From Bacillus mobilis (GTDB lineage: Bacteria; Bacillota; Bacilli; Bacillales; Bacillaceae_G), in NCBI RefSeq assembly GCF_001884045.1, contig NZ_MACF01000046.1, positions 310,001 through 374,000 of the forward strand: 64,000 bases of DNA, given 5' to 3'. A model generated the notes under the pieces. It did no database searches. It was not told the origin of the DNA and worked only from the letters and a program-made list of their open reading frames with translations. Made by a program: the position numbers and the translations under genes. Below, in pieces: positions 1 through 7,636 of the stretch (position 1 is its first letter; every line of letters starts with the position of its first letter).

Positions 1-2
1 AA

Positions 3-584
3 GAGGAATTATATGTTGCGTTTGAAAATGCTGCAAAGCAAGAAAAAACAATGTTTGAAGATGCAAAAAAACTTGAAACTTTAGAGAAAGAGGGACAAGA
101 ATTATATAACCAGATTGTTCAAGAGGGAAAAGATAATAATCAAACTGTTAAGGAAAAACTGAATCAAGCAGTGAAAAATACAGATGAACGAGAAAAAGTG
201 CTTACAAAAGAAAAAGAATCTTTAAATAAGGCACAAGAAGAAGTGAAATCAGCAGATAAATATGTGAAGAAAATTGAAGATAAGAAATTGAAAGATCAAG
301 CGGATAAAGTGAAAAGTACATATGAGAAACGACATGATTCATTTAACAAAATGTATGATAGCTATGGTAAATCGTTAAAACAAGAAAAAGAATTATATAC
401 AATGCTACAAGATAAAGGTACAAAATTAAAAGATATTAGTGAAAAAGTAAAAGTAGTAAATCAATCTTATAAAGATATTGAATCAGAAAAAGATAAGTTT
501 AATGAATTTACGAAATCTTATAATACAGAAAAAATAGCTTTTTATAAACAAGCAAATATTAAAATTAAAGAAGAGAAAAAATAA
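3..584 (+). CDS. YkyA-family putative cell-wall-binding lipoprotein (3' part)
   Basis: The reading frame is open from the window edge, so the N-terminus, including the expected signal peptide and lipobox, lies outside. The visible part is almost entirely Lys/Glu/Gln-rich helix with heptad-like spacing, ending in a Lys/Glu tail, as in the YkyA family of secreted coiled-coil lipoproteins thought to bind the cell wall. No catalytic motif is seen. In B. subtilis ykyA sits next to pdhA; here it precedes ykyB, so it may be a paralogue. A convergent terminator follows the stop codon directly. The family call is by general resemblance; the partial status is certain. Confidence 0.6.
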   Translation, partial: EELYVAFENAAKQEKTMFEDAKKLETLEKEGQELYNQIVQEGKDNNQTVKEKLNQAVKNTDEREKVLTKEKESLNKAQEEVKSADKYVKKIEDKKLKDQADKVKSTYEKRHDSFNKMYDSYGKSLKQEKELYTMLQDKGTKLKDISEKVKVVNQSYKDIESEKDKFNEFTKSYNTEKIAFYKQANIKIKEEKK

Positions 585-626
585 AACAGTTTGGCCTACA
601 ATTGGCCAAACTGTTTTATTTTTTTG
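583..626. terminator. Bidirectional terminator between the YkyA-type gene and ykyB
   Basis: A 14-bp perfect stem (583-596 with 604-617) with a 7-nt loop is followed by a T-run on the + strand, and an A-run precedes it, so it can also serve ykyB on the minus strand. It overlaps the stop codons of both genes. Confidence 0.85.
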
Positions 627-1074
627 TATAAGTACGACTATACCATGGGACAGGTTCACTTAATTTTTTCTCTTGTTTCAGTGCTTCAGGACCAATATAA
701 TCTTGAAGTGTCTTTTTTGCTACTGTTAAAGATAAGTTTGTTTTCGGATTTCGATAGGAGGATTCAAGATGACCAAGATGTGGTAGGATTCGAAAATCTT
801 CTTTTGTAGGAGGAATATGGAAAAAATAATCACCTAAACGGATAAGAACATCCGATTGTTGTTGGCTAAAGCGTGGATTTCTAGAAAAATGTAATCCTTC
901 TTTAATAGCTTTTTTTTCAGCAATTAAGCGTTCTAAAGCCGTCTTTTTTAACCAATATAAATACTTCGGATTAGTTGCAGCTTTAGCATGACGATTCACA
1001 ACGAAAATAGATTGAGCTAGTCGATTAATAGAATGTTGGTTTTGTAATTGAGATTGTGGTTGTGAAGGTTTCAT
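616..1074 (-). CDS. ykyB: YkyB family protein, function unknown
   Basis: A 152-residue soluble basic protein close in length to B. subtilis YkyB. It begins with a Gln/Ser/Pro-rich stretch, then a helical basic segment with RHAKAATNPKYLYWLKK around residues 28-44 and a conserved-looking IRLGDYFFHIP segment. No membrane segment, signal peptide or enzymatic motif is visible. A good ribosome binding site (AAAGGAGA) lies just upstream of the ATG. The ykyB-ykuE-fadH-ykuI order matches B. subtilis, which supports the name. No function can be inferred. Confidence 0.75.
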   Translation of the reverse strand: MKPSQPQSQLQNQHSINRLAQSIFVVNRHAKAATNPKYLYWLKKTALERLIAEKKAIKEGLHFSRNPRFSQQQSDVLIRLGDYFFHIPPTKEDFRILPHLGHLESSYRNPKTNLSLTVAKKTLQDYIGPEALKQEKKLSEPVPWYSRTYTKK

Positions 1075-1174
1075 ATGGAATCTCCTTTCAATTTTTCATT
1101 ATTATAACATAAATAAAATAGATTTTTATTATATGCAAAAAGTGATTGTATATATTTTCAATATTAAAGCAATA

Positions 1175-1204
1175 TTGTTACAAAAAACAACTATTTTGTA
1201 TAAT
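1175..1204 (+). promoter_or_regulatory. Candidate sigma-A promoter for ppx
   Basis: TTGTTA at 1175-1180 and a perfect TATAAT at 1199-1204 are separated by 18 bp, about 40 bp before the ppx start. The -35 element is weak and the -10 strong. No other promoter-like sequence is as good in the gap. Confidence 0.5.
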
Positions 1205-1242
1205 AGTAATAGAATGTGCTTTAGAAATTTGATAATGAAAGA

Positions 1243-2790
1243 GTGAGAAGTTTGAAAGAAATATTAAAACAGCAATATGCCATTATAGATATTGGATCTA
1301 ATACAATGCGTTTAGTTATTTATGAAAAGCAAAACGGAGGTTTTTATAAGGAGATTGAAAATACGAAAGTGGTTGCTCGGTTAAGGAATTATTTAATCGA
1401 TGGTGTGTTGATTGAAGAAGGAATAGACGTGTTGTTACGAACATTATTTCAATTTCAAGAAAGTACACGATTCCACCAGTTGCATCATGTACTTTGTGTT
1501 GCAACAGCAACAATTAGACAGGCCGAGAATCAAGAGGCTATTAAAAAGCTTGTTGAAGGACAAACAGACTTTACTCTTAGAGTATTATCAGAATATGAGG
1601 AAGCACGTTACGGCTATTTAGCGGTTATGAATTCAACTTCGTTCTCTGAAGGAGTTACAGTAGATATTGGTGGAGGAAGTACGGAAGTTACATACTTTCG
1701 AAATAGAGAAATTTTAGAGTACCATAGCTTTCCTTTTGGAGCACTTTCTTTAAAGCAACAATTTATTAAAGAGGATATACCTACTAAAGACGAATTGGAA
1801 AAGATTCAAACGTACTTAGAATATCAATTTCGAACATTACCATGGTTAATTGATAAGAAATTGCCTCTTATTGCAATTGGTGGTAGTGCGAGGAACTTAG
1901 TGAAAATCCATCAAAATTTAATTTGTTATCCTATAGCAGGGGTACATTTATATAAAATGAAAGAAGAAGATATTAAACATGTGAAAGAAGAATTGGAAGC
2001 ATTGTCGTTCATAGAACTTCAAAAATTGGAAGGATTGGCAAAAGATCGAGCAGATACAATTATTCCAGCAGTCGAAGTTTTTCATACGCTTGTTAATGTT
2101 ATAGAGGCACCAGCATTTGTATTAAGTAGAAAAGGGTTACGAGAAGGTGTTTTCTATGAAGAGTTGACAAAAGATTTGGGGATTTCATATTATCCGAACG
2201 TAGTCGAAGAAAGTCTGCATTTATTATCACATGAATATGAAATGGATATGGAATTTGTAATTCAGCTTATTAAACATGGAAGATTGATTTGTCAACAGCT
2301 TGAGGAAACAGGGCTAATTTCTATGTCAGAAAAAGACTGGGAAGTATTCCATCAAGCGGCGAAAGTATTTAATATAGGTAAATATATAGACGAAGAAGCG
2401 AGCCGCTTACATACGTTTTATTTATTAGCGAATAAAACAATCGATGGTATGATGCATAAAGAGCGAGTTAGATTAGCGCTTATTGCGTCTTATAAATCAA
2501 AAATGTTATTTAAACAACACTTGTCCCCATTTGAAGGATGGTTCGATAAAAATGAACAAAAAAAAATTCGTCTATTAGGGGCTGTTTTACAATTTTCAGC
2601 AGCTCTAAATATAAGGCAAAGATCGCTTGTTGAATCGATATCTATAACAGATAGTAAAGAGGGATTAACATTTACAATTGTATGTGAGCAATCGGCATTA
2701 GCGGAAAAAGTGCAAGCTGAAAAGCAAAAAAAGCAGCTGGAAAGAGTGTTGAAAACGACTATTCACTTATCCTTCGAATCAAACTGTTAA
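1243..2790 (+). CDS. ppx: Exopolyphosphatase, Ppx/GppA family
   Basis: Hydrolyses terminal phosphates from long-chain polyphosphate in the cytoplasm. The actin-like ATPase fold is marked by AIIDIGSNTMR at residues 13-23 (phosphate-1 loop), the acidic LSEYEEARYGY near 115-125, and DIGGGSTEV at 141-149 (phosphate-2 loop). The roughly 200 C-terminal residues form the helical HD-like part of long Ppx proteins, so 515 residues suits Ppx better than the shorter GppA-only forms. The start is GTG 1243 or TTG 1252; neither has a strong ribosome binding site. It lies directly upstream of ppk, so polymer degradation and synthesis are paired, though ppk appears to have its own promoter. Confidence 0.88.
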   Translation: MRSLKEILKQQYAIIDIGSNTMRLVIYEKQNGGFYKEIENTKVVARLRNYLIDGVLIEEGIDVLLRTLFQFQESTRFHQLHHVLCVATATIRQAENQEAIKKLVEGQTDFTLRVLSEYEEARYGYLAVMNSTSFSEGVTVDIGGGSTEVTYFRNREILEYHSFPFGALSLKQQFIKEDIPTKDELEKIQTYLEYQFRTLPWLIDKKLPLIAIGGSARNLVKIHQNLICYPIAGVHLYKMKEEDIKHVKEELEALSFIELQKLEGLAKDRADTIIPAVEVFHTLVNVIEAPAFVLSRKGLREGVFYEELTKDLGISYYPNVVEESLHLLSHEYEMDMEFVIQLIKHGRLICQQLEETGLISMSEKDWEVFHQAAKVFNIGKYIDEEASRLHTFYLLANKTIDGMMHKERVRLALIASYKSKMLFKQHLSPFEGWFDKNEQKKIRLLGAVLQFSAALNIRQRSLVESISITDSKEGLTFTIVCEQSALAEKVQAEKQKKQLERVLKTTIHLSFESNC

Positions 2791-2804
2791 GTTGTACGGA
2801 TGTC

Positions 2805-2868
2805 TTTACAAAAAATTAACACTTTGGAATATTGTAATTTGCTAAAATGAAAGTAACTAAATTATAGT
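2805..2868 (+). promoter_or_regulatory. ppk promoter with a possible PhoP half-site pair
   Basis: TTTACA (2805-2810) and TTAACA (2816-2821) are separated by exactly 5 bp, the 11-bp period of PhoP direct repeats in Bacillus. Only two repeats are evident where four are typical. Downstream, TTGCTA (2839-2844) and TATAGT (2863-2868) with an 18-bp spacer could be the promoter, which would place the repeats just upstream of -35. PhoP control is inference. Confidence 0.35.
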
Positions 2869-2888
2869 AAAAAAGTTTCAAGGGAAGT

Positions 2889-5006
2889 GTGAAGAGGATG
2901 GAAATGTTGAAGGGGAATATAGTTAATTTAAATGATACAGCTTATTACAATAATCGAGAATTAAGTTGGTTAGCATTTAATGAACGTGTACTGCAAGAAG
3001 CACAGGATGAAACGAATCCGCTCTTGGAAAGATTAAAGTTTATTAGCATTTTCAGCTCAAATTTAGATGAATTCTTTATGGTACGCGTGGCAGGATTGAA
3101 GGATCAAGTGAGTGCTGGGTTTAACCAACCAGAAAATAAGGCTGGATTAACACCAAAAAAGCAATTAAACAAAATTGCGATAAAGGCCCATGAATTAATG
3201 ACTGTACAATATAATACGTTTAAAAATTATGTGTTGCCAGCGCTGGAGATAGAAGGAATTGAGCGTTTAACATTCCATGATTTGACGAAGGAACAGAGAG
3301 AATTTATAGAAGAGTATTTTGATGAGCAAATTTTCCCAGTCTTAACACCTGTAGCTATCGATGCATATCGTCCATTTCCAATGTTATTAAATAAAAGTTT
3401 GAATTTAGCTACTCTTTTATATGATGAGAAACAAGTGGAGGAGGAAAACCGTACAAAGTTAGGAATTGTACAAGTTCCTTCATTACTTGAACGTTTCATA
3501 TTTTTACCGAGTGAAGGGCAAAAGCATAAATTTATTTTATTAGAAGATGTAATTAGTGGTTTTACTCATAAATTATTTACAGGATATAATGTATCATCTG
3601 TTACTCGTTTCCGTATTACACGCAATGCGGATTTAACAATTCATGAAGAAGGTGCGAGGGATTTATTAAAGGTAATTGAAAAAGAATTAAAGAAGCGTAA
3701 GTGGGGAGCTGCTGTACGTTTAGAAGTTGGCAAAGAGCATATTGATGAAAGAGTATTAGCATTATTATATGAGGTGTTGGAAGTAAAAGATGAAGATGTG
3801 TATATAATGGATGGACCGCTAGATTTAACATGTCTATTTTCTTTATATAAAAAACTAGCTCCTTTATATGAACATTTAGTATATCCGGCTCTTATTCCGC
3901 AAAGGCCTCAAGACTTAGGGGATGCGGAAGATGTATTTGAAAAAGCAATTGAGCATGATATTTTATTACATCATCCCTTTGAATCGTTTCAGCCAGTAGT
4001 TGATTTTGTCCGTGATGCGGCAGACGATCCGAATGTACTTGCGATCAAACAAACATTATATCGAGTAAGTGGGGATTCGCCGATTATTCAGGCGCTAAAA
4101 GTAGCGGCTGAAAAAGGAAAGCAAGTGACGGTATTAGTTGAGTTAAAGGCAAGATTCGATGAAGAAAATAATGTGCATTGGGCTAAAGAATTAGAAAAGG
4201 CAGGCTGTCACGTTATTTACGGTGTAAGTCATTTGAAAACACATAGTAAAATTACACTAGTTGTAAGAAGAAAAAACGGAAAAATCGAAAGGTTCGTACA
4301 TCTTGGGACTGGGAATTATAATGACGCAACAGCAAAGTTATATACTGATTTCGGGTATATTACATCACGAAAAGACTTTGGGGTCGATGCAACAAATTTC
4401 TTTAATTATTTGAGTGGTTATACAACAAAGCCACATTTTCATCATTTATCGGTTGCACCATTTGATATAAGAGAGCAATTTATGGATTTAATAGATGAAG
4501 AAATTCGTTATCATAGGCAATATGGAAATGGATATATTATTGCTAAGATGAATTCATTAACAGATAAGCCATTAATAAAAAAAATGTATGAAGCATCACA
4601 AGCTGGAGTGAAGGTAGAGCTCATCGTTCGAGGAACATGTTGTTTAAGGCCTGGTATTCTAAATGTAAGTGAAAATATTCGGGTAGTTAGTGTTGTCGGG
4701 AGATATTTAGAACATAGCCGAATTTATTATTTCCATCATAATGGAGAGGAAAAGATATATTTATCTTCAGCTGATTGGATGACGCGAAATATGGAAAAAC
4801 GAGTAGAAATATCTTTCCCGATATTAGATATTGAAATGAAGGCGAGAATTAAGGCGATTTTACAGCTTACATTAGCTGATAATGTGAAAACGCGTGAACA
4901 AAATAAAACTGGTGATTATTATTATGTTATTAATAGTAGTACAGAAGAAATTGATAGCCAAGTGAAGTTGTTTAAGATGGCGTATCAAAACACGGATGCT
5001 GAATAA
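2889..5006 (+). CDS. ppk: Polyphosphate kinase 1
   Basis: Reversibly transfers the ATP gamma-phosphate onto inorganic polyphosphate. The 705-residue length and order fit PPK1: an N-terminal domain with NRELSWLAFNERVLQEA, a head domain, then two phospholipase-D-like C-terminal domains. The autophosphorylated histidine is probably His452 in KTHSKI, followed by the conserved HLGTGNYND loop. SSADWMTRNMEKRVE near residue 620 is the conserved stretch of the second domain. The start could be GTG 2889 (close AAGGGA) or ATG 2904, whose GAAGAGG is better spaced; the latter gives 700 residues. It is partnered with ppx upstream and ends at a strong terminator. Confidence 0.95.
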   Translation: MKRMEMLKGNIVNLNDTAYYNNRELSWLAFNERVLQEAQDETNPLLERLKFISIFSSNLDEFFMVRVAGLKDQVSAGFNQPENKAGLTPKKQLNKIAIKAHELMTVQYNTFKNYVLPALEIEGIERLTFHDLTKEQREFIEEYFDEQIFPVLTPVAIDAYRPFPMLLNKSLNLATLLYDEKQVEEENRTKLGIVQVPSLLERFIFLPSEGQKHKFILLEDVISGFTHKLFTGYNVSSVTRFRITRNADLTIHEEGARDLLKVIEKELKKRKWGAAVRLEVGKEHIDERVLALLYEVLEVKDEDVYIMDGPLDLTCLFSLYKKLAPLYEHLVYPALIPQRPQDLGDAEDVFEKAIEHDILLHHPFESFQPVVDFVRDAADDPNVLAIKQTLYRVSGDSPIIQALKVAAEKGKQVTVLVELKARFDEENNVHWAKELEKAGCHVIYGVSHLKTHSKITLVVRRKNGKIERFVHLGTGNYNDATAKLYTDFGYITSRKDFGVDATNFFNYLSGYTTKPHFHHLSVAPFDIREQFMDLIDEEIRYHRQYGNGYIIAKMNSLTDKPLIKKMYEASQAGVKVELIVRGTCCLRPGILNVSENIRVVSVVGRYLEHSRIYYFHHNGEEKIYLSSADWMTRNMEKRVEISFPILDIEMKARIKAILQLTLADNVKTREQNKTGDYYYVINSSTEEIDSQVKLFKMAYQNTDAE

Positions 5007-5007
5007 T

Positions 5008-5059
5008 GAGAACAAAGAAAAAAACCTCTTAAAAAAAGAGGTTTTTTTACTTTGTTCTC
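5008..5059. terminator. Double-stem terminator after ppk
   Basis: An inner 8-bp stem (5023-5030 with 5036-5043) is followed by seven T. An outer arm (GAGAACAAAG at 5008-5017 with CTTTGTTCTC at 5050-5059) can extend it. A-rich and T-rich flanks make it usable from both strands. Confidence 0.85.
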
Positions 5060-5181
5060 TACTTATTATACGTTCTCTAAATAGAAGAATCTGTAGAGAG
5101 AATAGTTTTTATTGTAAGCATGTTAATAGATTATAGATTAGTCAAGAGAGGGAATAACATTGGTAGAATTGTTACAGTACA

Positions 5182-5418
5182 TTAATAATAGTATGGTTGT
5201 TGACAAGGTCCACCATAACAAGGGAAAGGTGTTGGCGGTGGGAAAGGTGGTGGATATGGTGGGTAATACGGTCTAGGACCGAAAGCCAATGCTCCGCCGA
5301 GCAGTCCACCAGCAATGCCAGCTAGAAATGGGACGCCAAAAAACGGAAAGAAGCGTGAGTCGCCTACTGGACCAATAGGTGCTGAACGGACTGGGATTGG
5401 TTGATAATATGGATACAT
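5182..5418 (-). CDS. Small Pro/Tyr/Gly-rich protein, possible spore surface protein
   Basis: 78 residues starting MYPYYQPIPV. A short hydrophobic Gly/Ala/Leu segment (about residues 30-46, FLAGIAGGLLGGALAF) is followed by a Pro/Tyr-rich tail ending in PYYY with two cysteines. The start is fixed by a textbook AGGAGG 7 nt before the ATG; a longer in-frame reading to 5604 has no such site and overlaps ykuE. The composition resembles small coat or exosporium-associated peptides of spore formers, but I recognise no named family, and the spore role is inference from composition only. Confidence 0.7.
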   Translation of the reverse strand: MYPYYQPIPVRSAPIGPVGDSRFFPFFGVPFLAGIAGGLLGGALAFGPRPYYPPYPPPFPPPTPFPCYGGPCQQPYYY

Positions 5419-5512
5419 GAACAAACCTCCTTTATTGGACTCACTTTTATCATATGGTAAATGAAACGTGGATGAGCGCGTACAAGAAAGGATATGTAAG
5501 AAAATAGGCGAA

Positions 5513-6373
5513 TTATTGCGAATGTTGGAGCGTGAAAATCGTAATTTCAGGTTTTGACATAAATCGGAATGGGACACGTGTTCTTCCAAGGCCTCGATTG
5601 ACATAGAGAGCTAAATCTTGAATCGTATAGAAGCCCTCAACATAGTTTTTAGCAAGTGATGGGGTAATGATAGCGCCTACAAAAGGAATTTGTACTTGTC
5701 CGCCATGGCTATGACCAGAAAGTTGCAAGTTAACTGGATACTTCGCTATTTGAGGTGCAATATCTGGCTCGTGAACAAGAACAATGTTATAAGTGTGTTC
5801 CCTTGCGTGCTGTAGTGTCTCCTCTATTTTTGGTTTACCTAGTAGTATATCATCGAGCCCGAAAATGGAGATTTCACTATTATCCAGTAGACGAATTTTC
5901 TTTTCGCTATTTAGCAATAGTTCAAATCCAGATTCACGCATGATGTGCTCGTAGTATTCCGTCCCATATCCACCGTGATCGTGGTTACCATAAATAGAAA
6001 ATTTACCGAAGGGTGCTTGTATATTTTTTAAAATAGATGCAACGAAAGGAGTGTCAGTATATGTTTGATAATTATCAATGAGATCACCAGTAAAAAGAAC
6101 AATATCTGGCTTTACATCATTAATTTTAGAAACGATTTGAGATAAATGTTGGAGAGAGAAATAGTATCCAAGATGTAAATCGCTAAATTGAAGAATCTTC
6201 ATACCATGAAAACTTTTTGGTATGAGCTGTGATGTAAGTGTATGTTCTGTCAAAGCGAGTAAATGAGGCTCAATATATTTAGCGTAATAGTATCCGATAC
6301 TAGTGGTTATAAATGAATATAGACAAGTGCGCATGCCAACTTTTAAAAAATCTCTTCTTGTAATTTTCTTCAT
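5513..6373 (-). CDS. ykuE: Tat-exported metallophosphoesterase, YkuE type
   Basis: A calcineurin-like phosphoesterase predicted outside the membrane. The N-terminus carries a twin-arginine signal (TRRDFLK, residues 5-11) followed by a hydrophobic stretch; B. subtilis YkuE is a known Tat substrate retained in the wall. The metal-binding set is complete: FSDLHLGY (63-70, Asp64 and His66), TGDLID (95-100), YGNHDHGG (128-135), a VHEPDIA segment near 200, and SGHSHGGQVQ near 220. At 286 residues it is full length. The substrate is unknown. It is divergent from fadH and convergent towards ppk, as in the B. subtilis ykuE-ykuF neighbourhood. Confidence 0.88.
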   Translation of the reverse strand: MKKITRRDFLKVGMRTCLYSFITTSIGYYYAKYIEPHLLALTEHTLTSQLIPKSFHGMKILQFSDLHLGYYFSLQHLSQIVSKINDVKPDIVLFTGDLIDNYQTYTDTPFVASILKNIQAPFGKFSIYGNHDHGGYGTEYYEHIMRESGFELLLNSEKKIRLLDNSEISIFGLDDILLGKPKIEETLQHAREHTYNIVLVHEPDIAPQIAKYPVNLQLSGHSHGGQVQIPFVGAIITPSLAKNYVEGFYTIQDLALYVNRGLGRTRVPFRFMSKPEITIFTLQHSQ

Positions 6374-6583
6374 AAAAATATGAGTATACCTATTTGACTT
6401 ATATTACATATGTTTGTTACATTTGCAGGTTACTCAAATCTCCTTTCAGTTTATTTAAAATATATTTTAAATAATAAAAAAGTAGTATAGATTACGAAAT
6501 AAACAAATGAAAAGAAACCTCTTTACGTTAAAATATCAGAAAAGTTTAAAAATATAAAGATTTCTATCAAATAAAATGATAAA

Positions 6584-6601
6584 ATGAATGTGTATTCATT
6601 T
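6584..6601. promoter_or_regulatory. FadR-type operator upstream of fadH
   Basis: A perfect palindrome AATGAAT-GTGT-ATTCATT immediately precedes the fadH ribosome binding site. It matches most of the Bacillus FadR consensus TGAATGAATANTCATTCA, with both half-sites intact. Repression lifted by long-chain acyl-CoA would fit the gene function. Basis: motif match and gene function; binding is not shown. Confidence 0.75.
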
Positions 6602-6617
6602 TTTGGAGGGGATGTAT

Positions 6618-7382
6618 GTGAAAGAAAAGGTAGTTATTATAACAGGTGGATCAAGCGGAATGGGAAAAGGAATGGCAATTCGTTTTGCAAAAGAAGGGGC
6701 ACGAGTTGTTATTACAGGACGTACAAAGGAAAAACTAGAGGAAACAAAGTTGGAAATTGAACAATTTCCAGGGCAAATATTACCTGTACAAATGGATGTA
6801 AGGAGTACGGACGATATTCAGAAAATGATTGAACAGATTGATGAGAAGTTTGGACGAATTGATATTTTAGTAAATAATGCAGCTGGAAACTTTATTTGTC
6901 CAGCAGAAGATTTATCCGTAAATGGCTGGAATTCGGTCATTAATATTGTGTTAAATGGTACATTTTACTGTAGCCAGGCTGTCGGAAAATATTGGATTGA
7001 AAAAGGTATAAAAGGGAATATCATTAACATGGTAGCAACATATGCATGGGATGCAGGTCCAGGAGTTATTCATTCGGCTGCAGCGAAGGCTGGAGTATTA
7101 GCAATGACGAAGACGCTTGCTGTTGAGTGGGGACGTAAATATGGAATACGAGTAAATGCTATCGCACCAGGACCAATTGAACGTACAGGCGGTGCTGATA
7201 AATTATGGATTTCAGAAGAAATGGCTAAGCGTACGATACAAAGTGTTCCGCTTGGAAGGCTGGGTACGCCAGAAGAAATCGCAGGTTTAGCTTATTATTT
7301 ATGTTCAGATGAAGCTGCGTACATAAATGGAACTTGCATGACAATGGATGGAGGACAACATTTACATCAATATCCATTTTAA
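6618..7382 (+). CDS. fadH: 2,4-dienoyl-CoA reductase, SDR family
   Basis: Predicted NADPH-dependent reductase removing 2,4-dienoyl double bonds during beta-oxidation of unsaturated fatty acids (B. subtilis FadH/YkuF). The Rossmann signature TGGSSGMGKG is at residues 9-18, the NNAAG motif near 87, and the C-terminus is the usual YINGTCMTMDGGQ. The family's catalytic Tyr position is occupied within HSAAAKAG, as in dienoyl-CoA reductases that lack the classical YxxxK tyrosine. GTG 6618 is preferred (254 residues) because GGAGGGG lies 6 nt upstream; ATG 6612 abuts it, and the ATG at 6588 sits inside the operator. Its FadR-type boxes flank the gene on both sides. Confidence 0.9.
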   Translation: MKEKVVIITGGSSGMGKGMAIRFAKEGARVVITGRTKEKLEETKLEIEQFPGQILPVQMDVRSTDDIQKMIEQIDEKFGRIDILVNNAAGNFICPAEDLSVNGWNSVINIVLNGTFYCSQAVGKYWIEKGIKGNIINMVATYAWDAGPGVIHSAAAKAGVLAMTKTLAVEWGRKYGIRVNAIAPGPIERTGGADKLWISEEMAKRTIQSVPLGRLGTPEEIAGLAYYLCSDEAAYINGTCMTMDGGQHLHQYPF

Positions 7383-7394
7383 AAGGGATGAGAA

Positions 7395-7412
7395 AATGAA
7401 TGTTAATTCATT
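7395..7412. promoter_or_regulatory. Second FadR-type palindrome, downstream of fadH
   Basis: AATGAAT-GTTA-ATTCATT is the same 7-4-7 perfect palindrome as the one before fadH, 13 bp past the stop codon. It is unusual for a FadR site to lie at the 3' end. It could act as an auxiliary operator or serve the sRNA/ykuI side. Confidence 0.55.
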
Positions 7413-7426
7413 TTTCTACGGTTAAA

Positions 7427-7488
7427 TGTGACGGAATTGTGACATATGAAAGAAAGGTGTTTACAAGAGGTCATATATACGTTATATT
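7427..7488 (+). promoter_or_regulatory. Promoter with TGTGAC direct repeats for a candidate sRNA
   Basis: TTTACA (7460-7465) and TATATT (7483-7488) are separated by exactly 17 bp. TGTGAC occurs at 7427-7432 and 7438-7443, an 11-bp period on the same face of the helix, about 53-67 bp before the expected start near 7494. The repeats resemble ResD (TTTGTGAAT-like) half-sites but are not perfect matches. Confidence 0.5.
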
Positions 7489-7503
7489 TAAGACCTCTTT
7501 TTT
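7465..7503 (+). terminator. Terminator-like hairpin after fadH
   Basis: AAGAGGTC (7465-7472) pairs perfectly with GACCTCTT (7492-7499) around a 19-nt loop and is followed by a T-run. Its loop contains the -10 of the candidate sRNA promoter, so it may be the fadH terminator, an operator dyad, or both. Confidence 0.55.
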
Positions 7504-7578
7504 CTTCATAGTAGAATTGCTAATTCCCCTTAGCATTTTACCCCTCTAATCCCTTCAGGAAAACTGAAGGGATTTTTT
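7494..7578 (+). ncRNA. Candidate C-rich trans-acting small RNA (RsaE/RoxS-like)
   Basis: A roughly 85-nt transcript is predicted from promoter and terminator. It has a short stem-loop (GCTAA/TTAGC at 7519-7534) with loop TTCCCC, then an unpaired stretch with ACCCCTC, then a strong intrinsic terminator (AATCCCTTCAG at 7548-7558 with CTGAAGGGATT at 7564-7574 and six T). C-rich loops that can pair with Shine-Dalgarno sequences are the hallmark of RsaE/RoxS-type Firmicute sRNAs. There is no ORF or ribosome binding site. Whether it is the RoxS orthologue or a separate C-rich sRNA cannot be settled here. An alternative is the ykuI leader with an attenuator. Confidence 0.5.
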
Positions 7579-7636
7579 ATTATTTTTCCGTAAATATCAT
7601 GTTATAATTTTTGAAAAGTAAAGGGAGGGAAGCACG

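Noticed and set aside
5419-5604. N-terminal extension of the Pro/Tyr-rich gene to 5604
   Set aside because: It overlaps ykuE on the same strand and skips the strong AGGAGG before the internal ATG.
6588-6617. ATG 6588 as the fadH start
   Set aside because: It lies inside the FadR-type palindrome and upstream of the GGAGGGG ribosome binding site.
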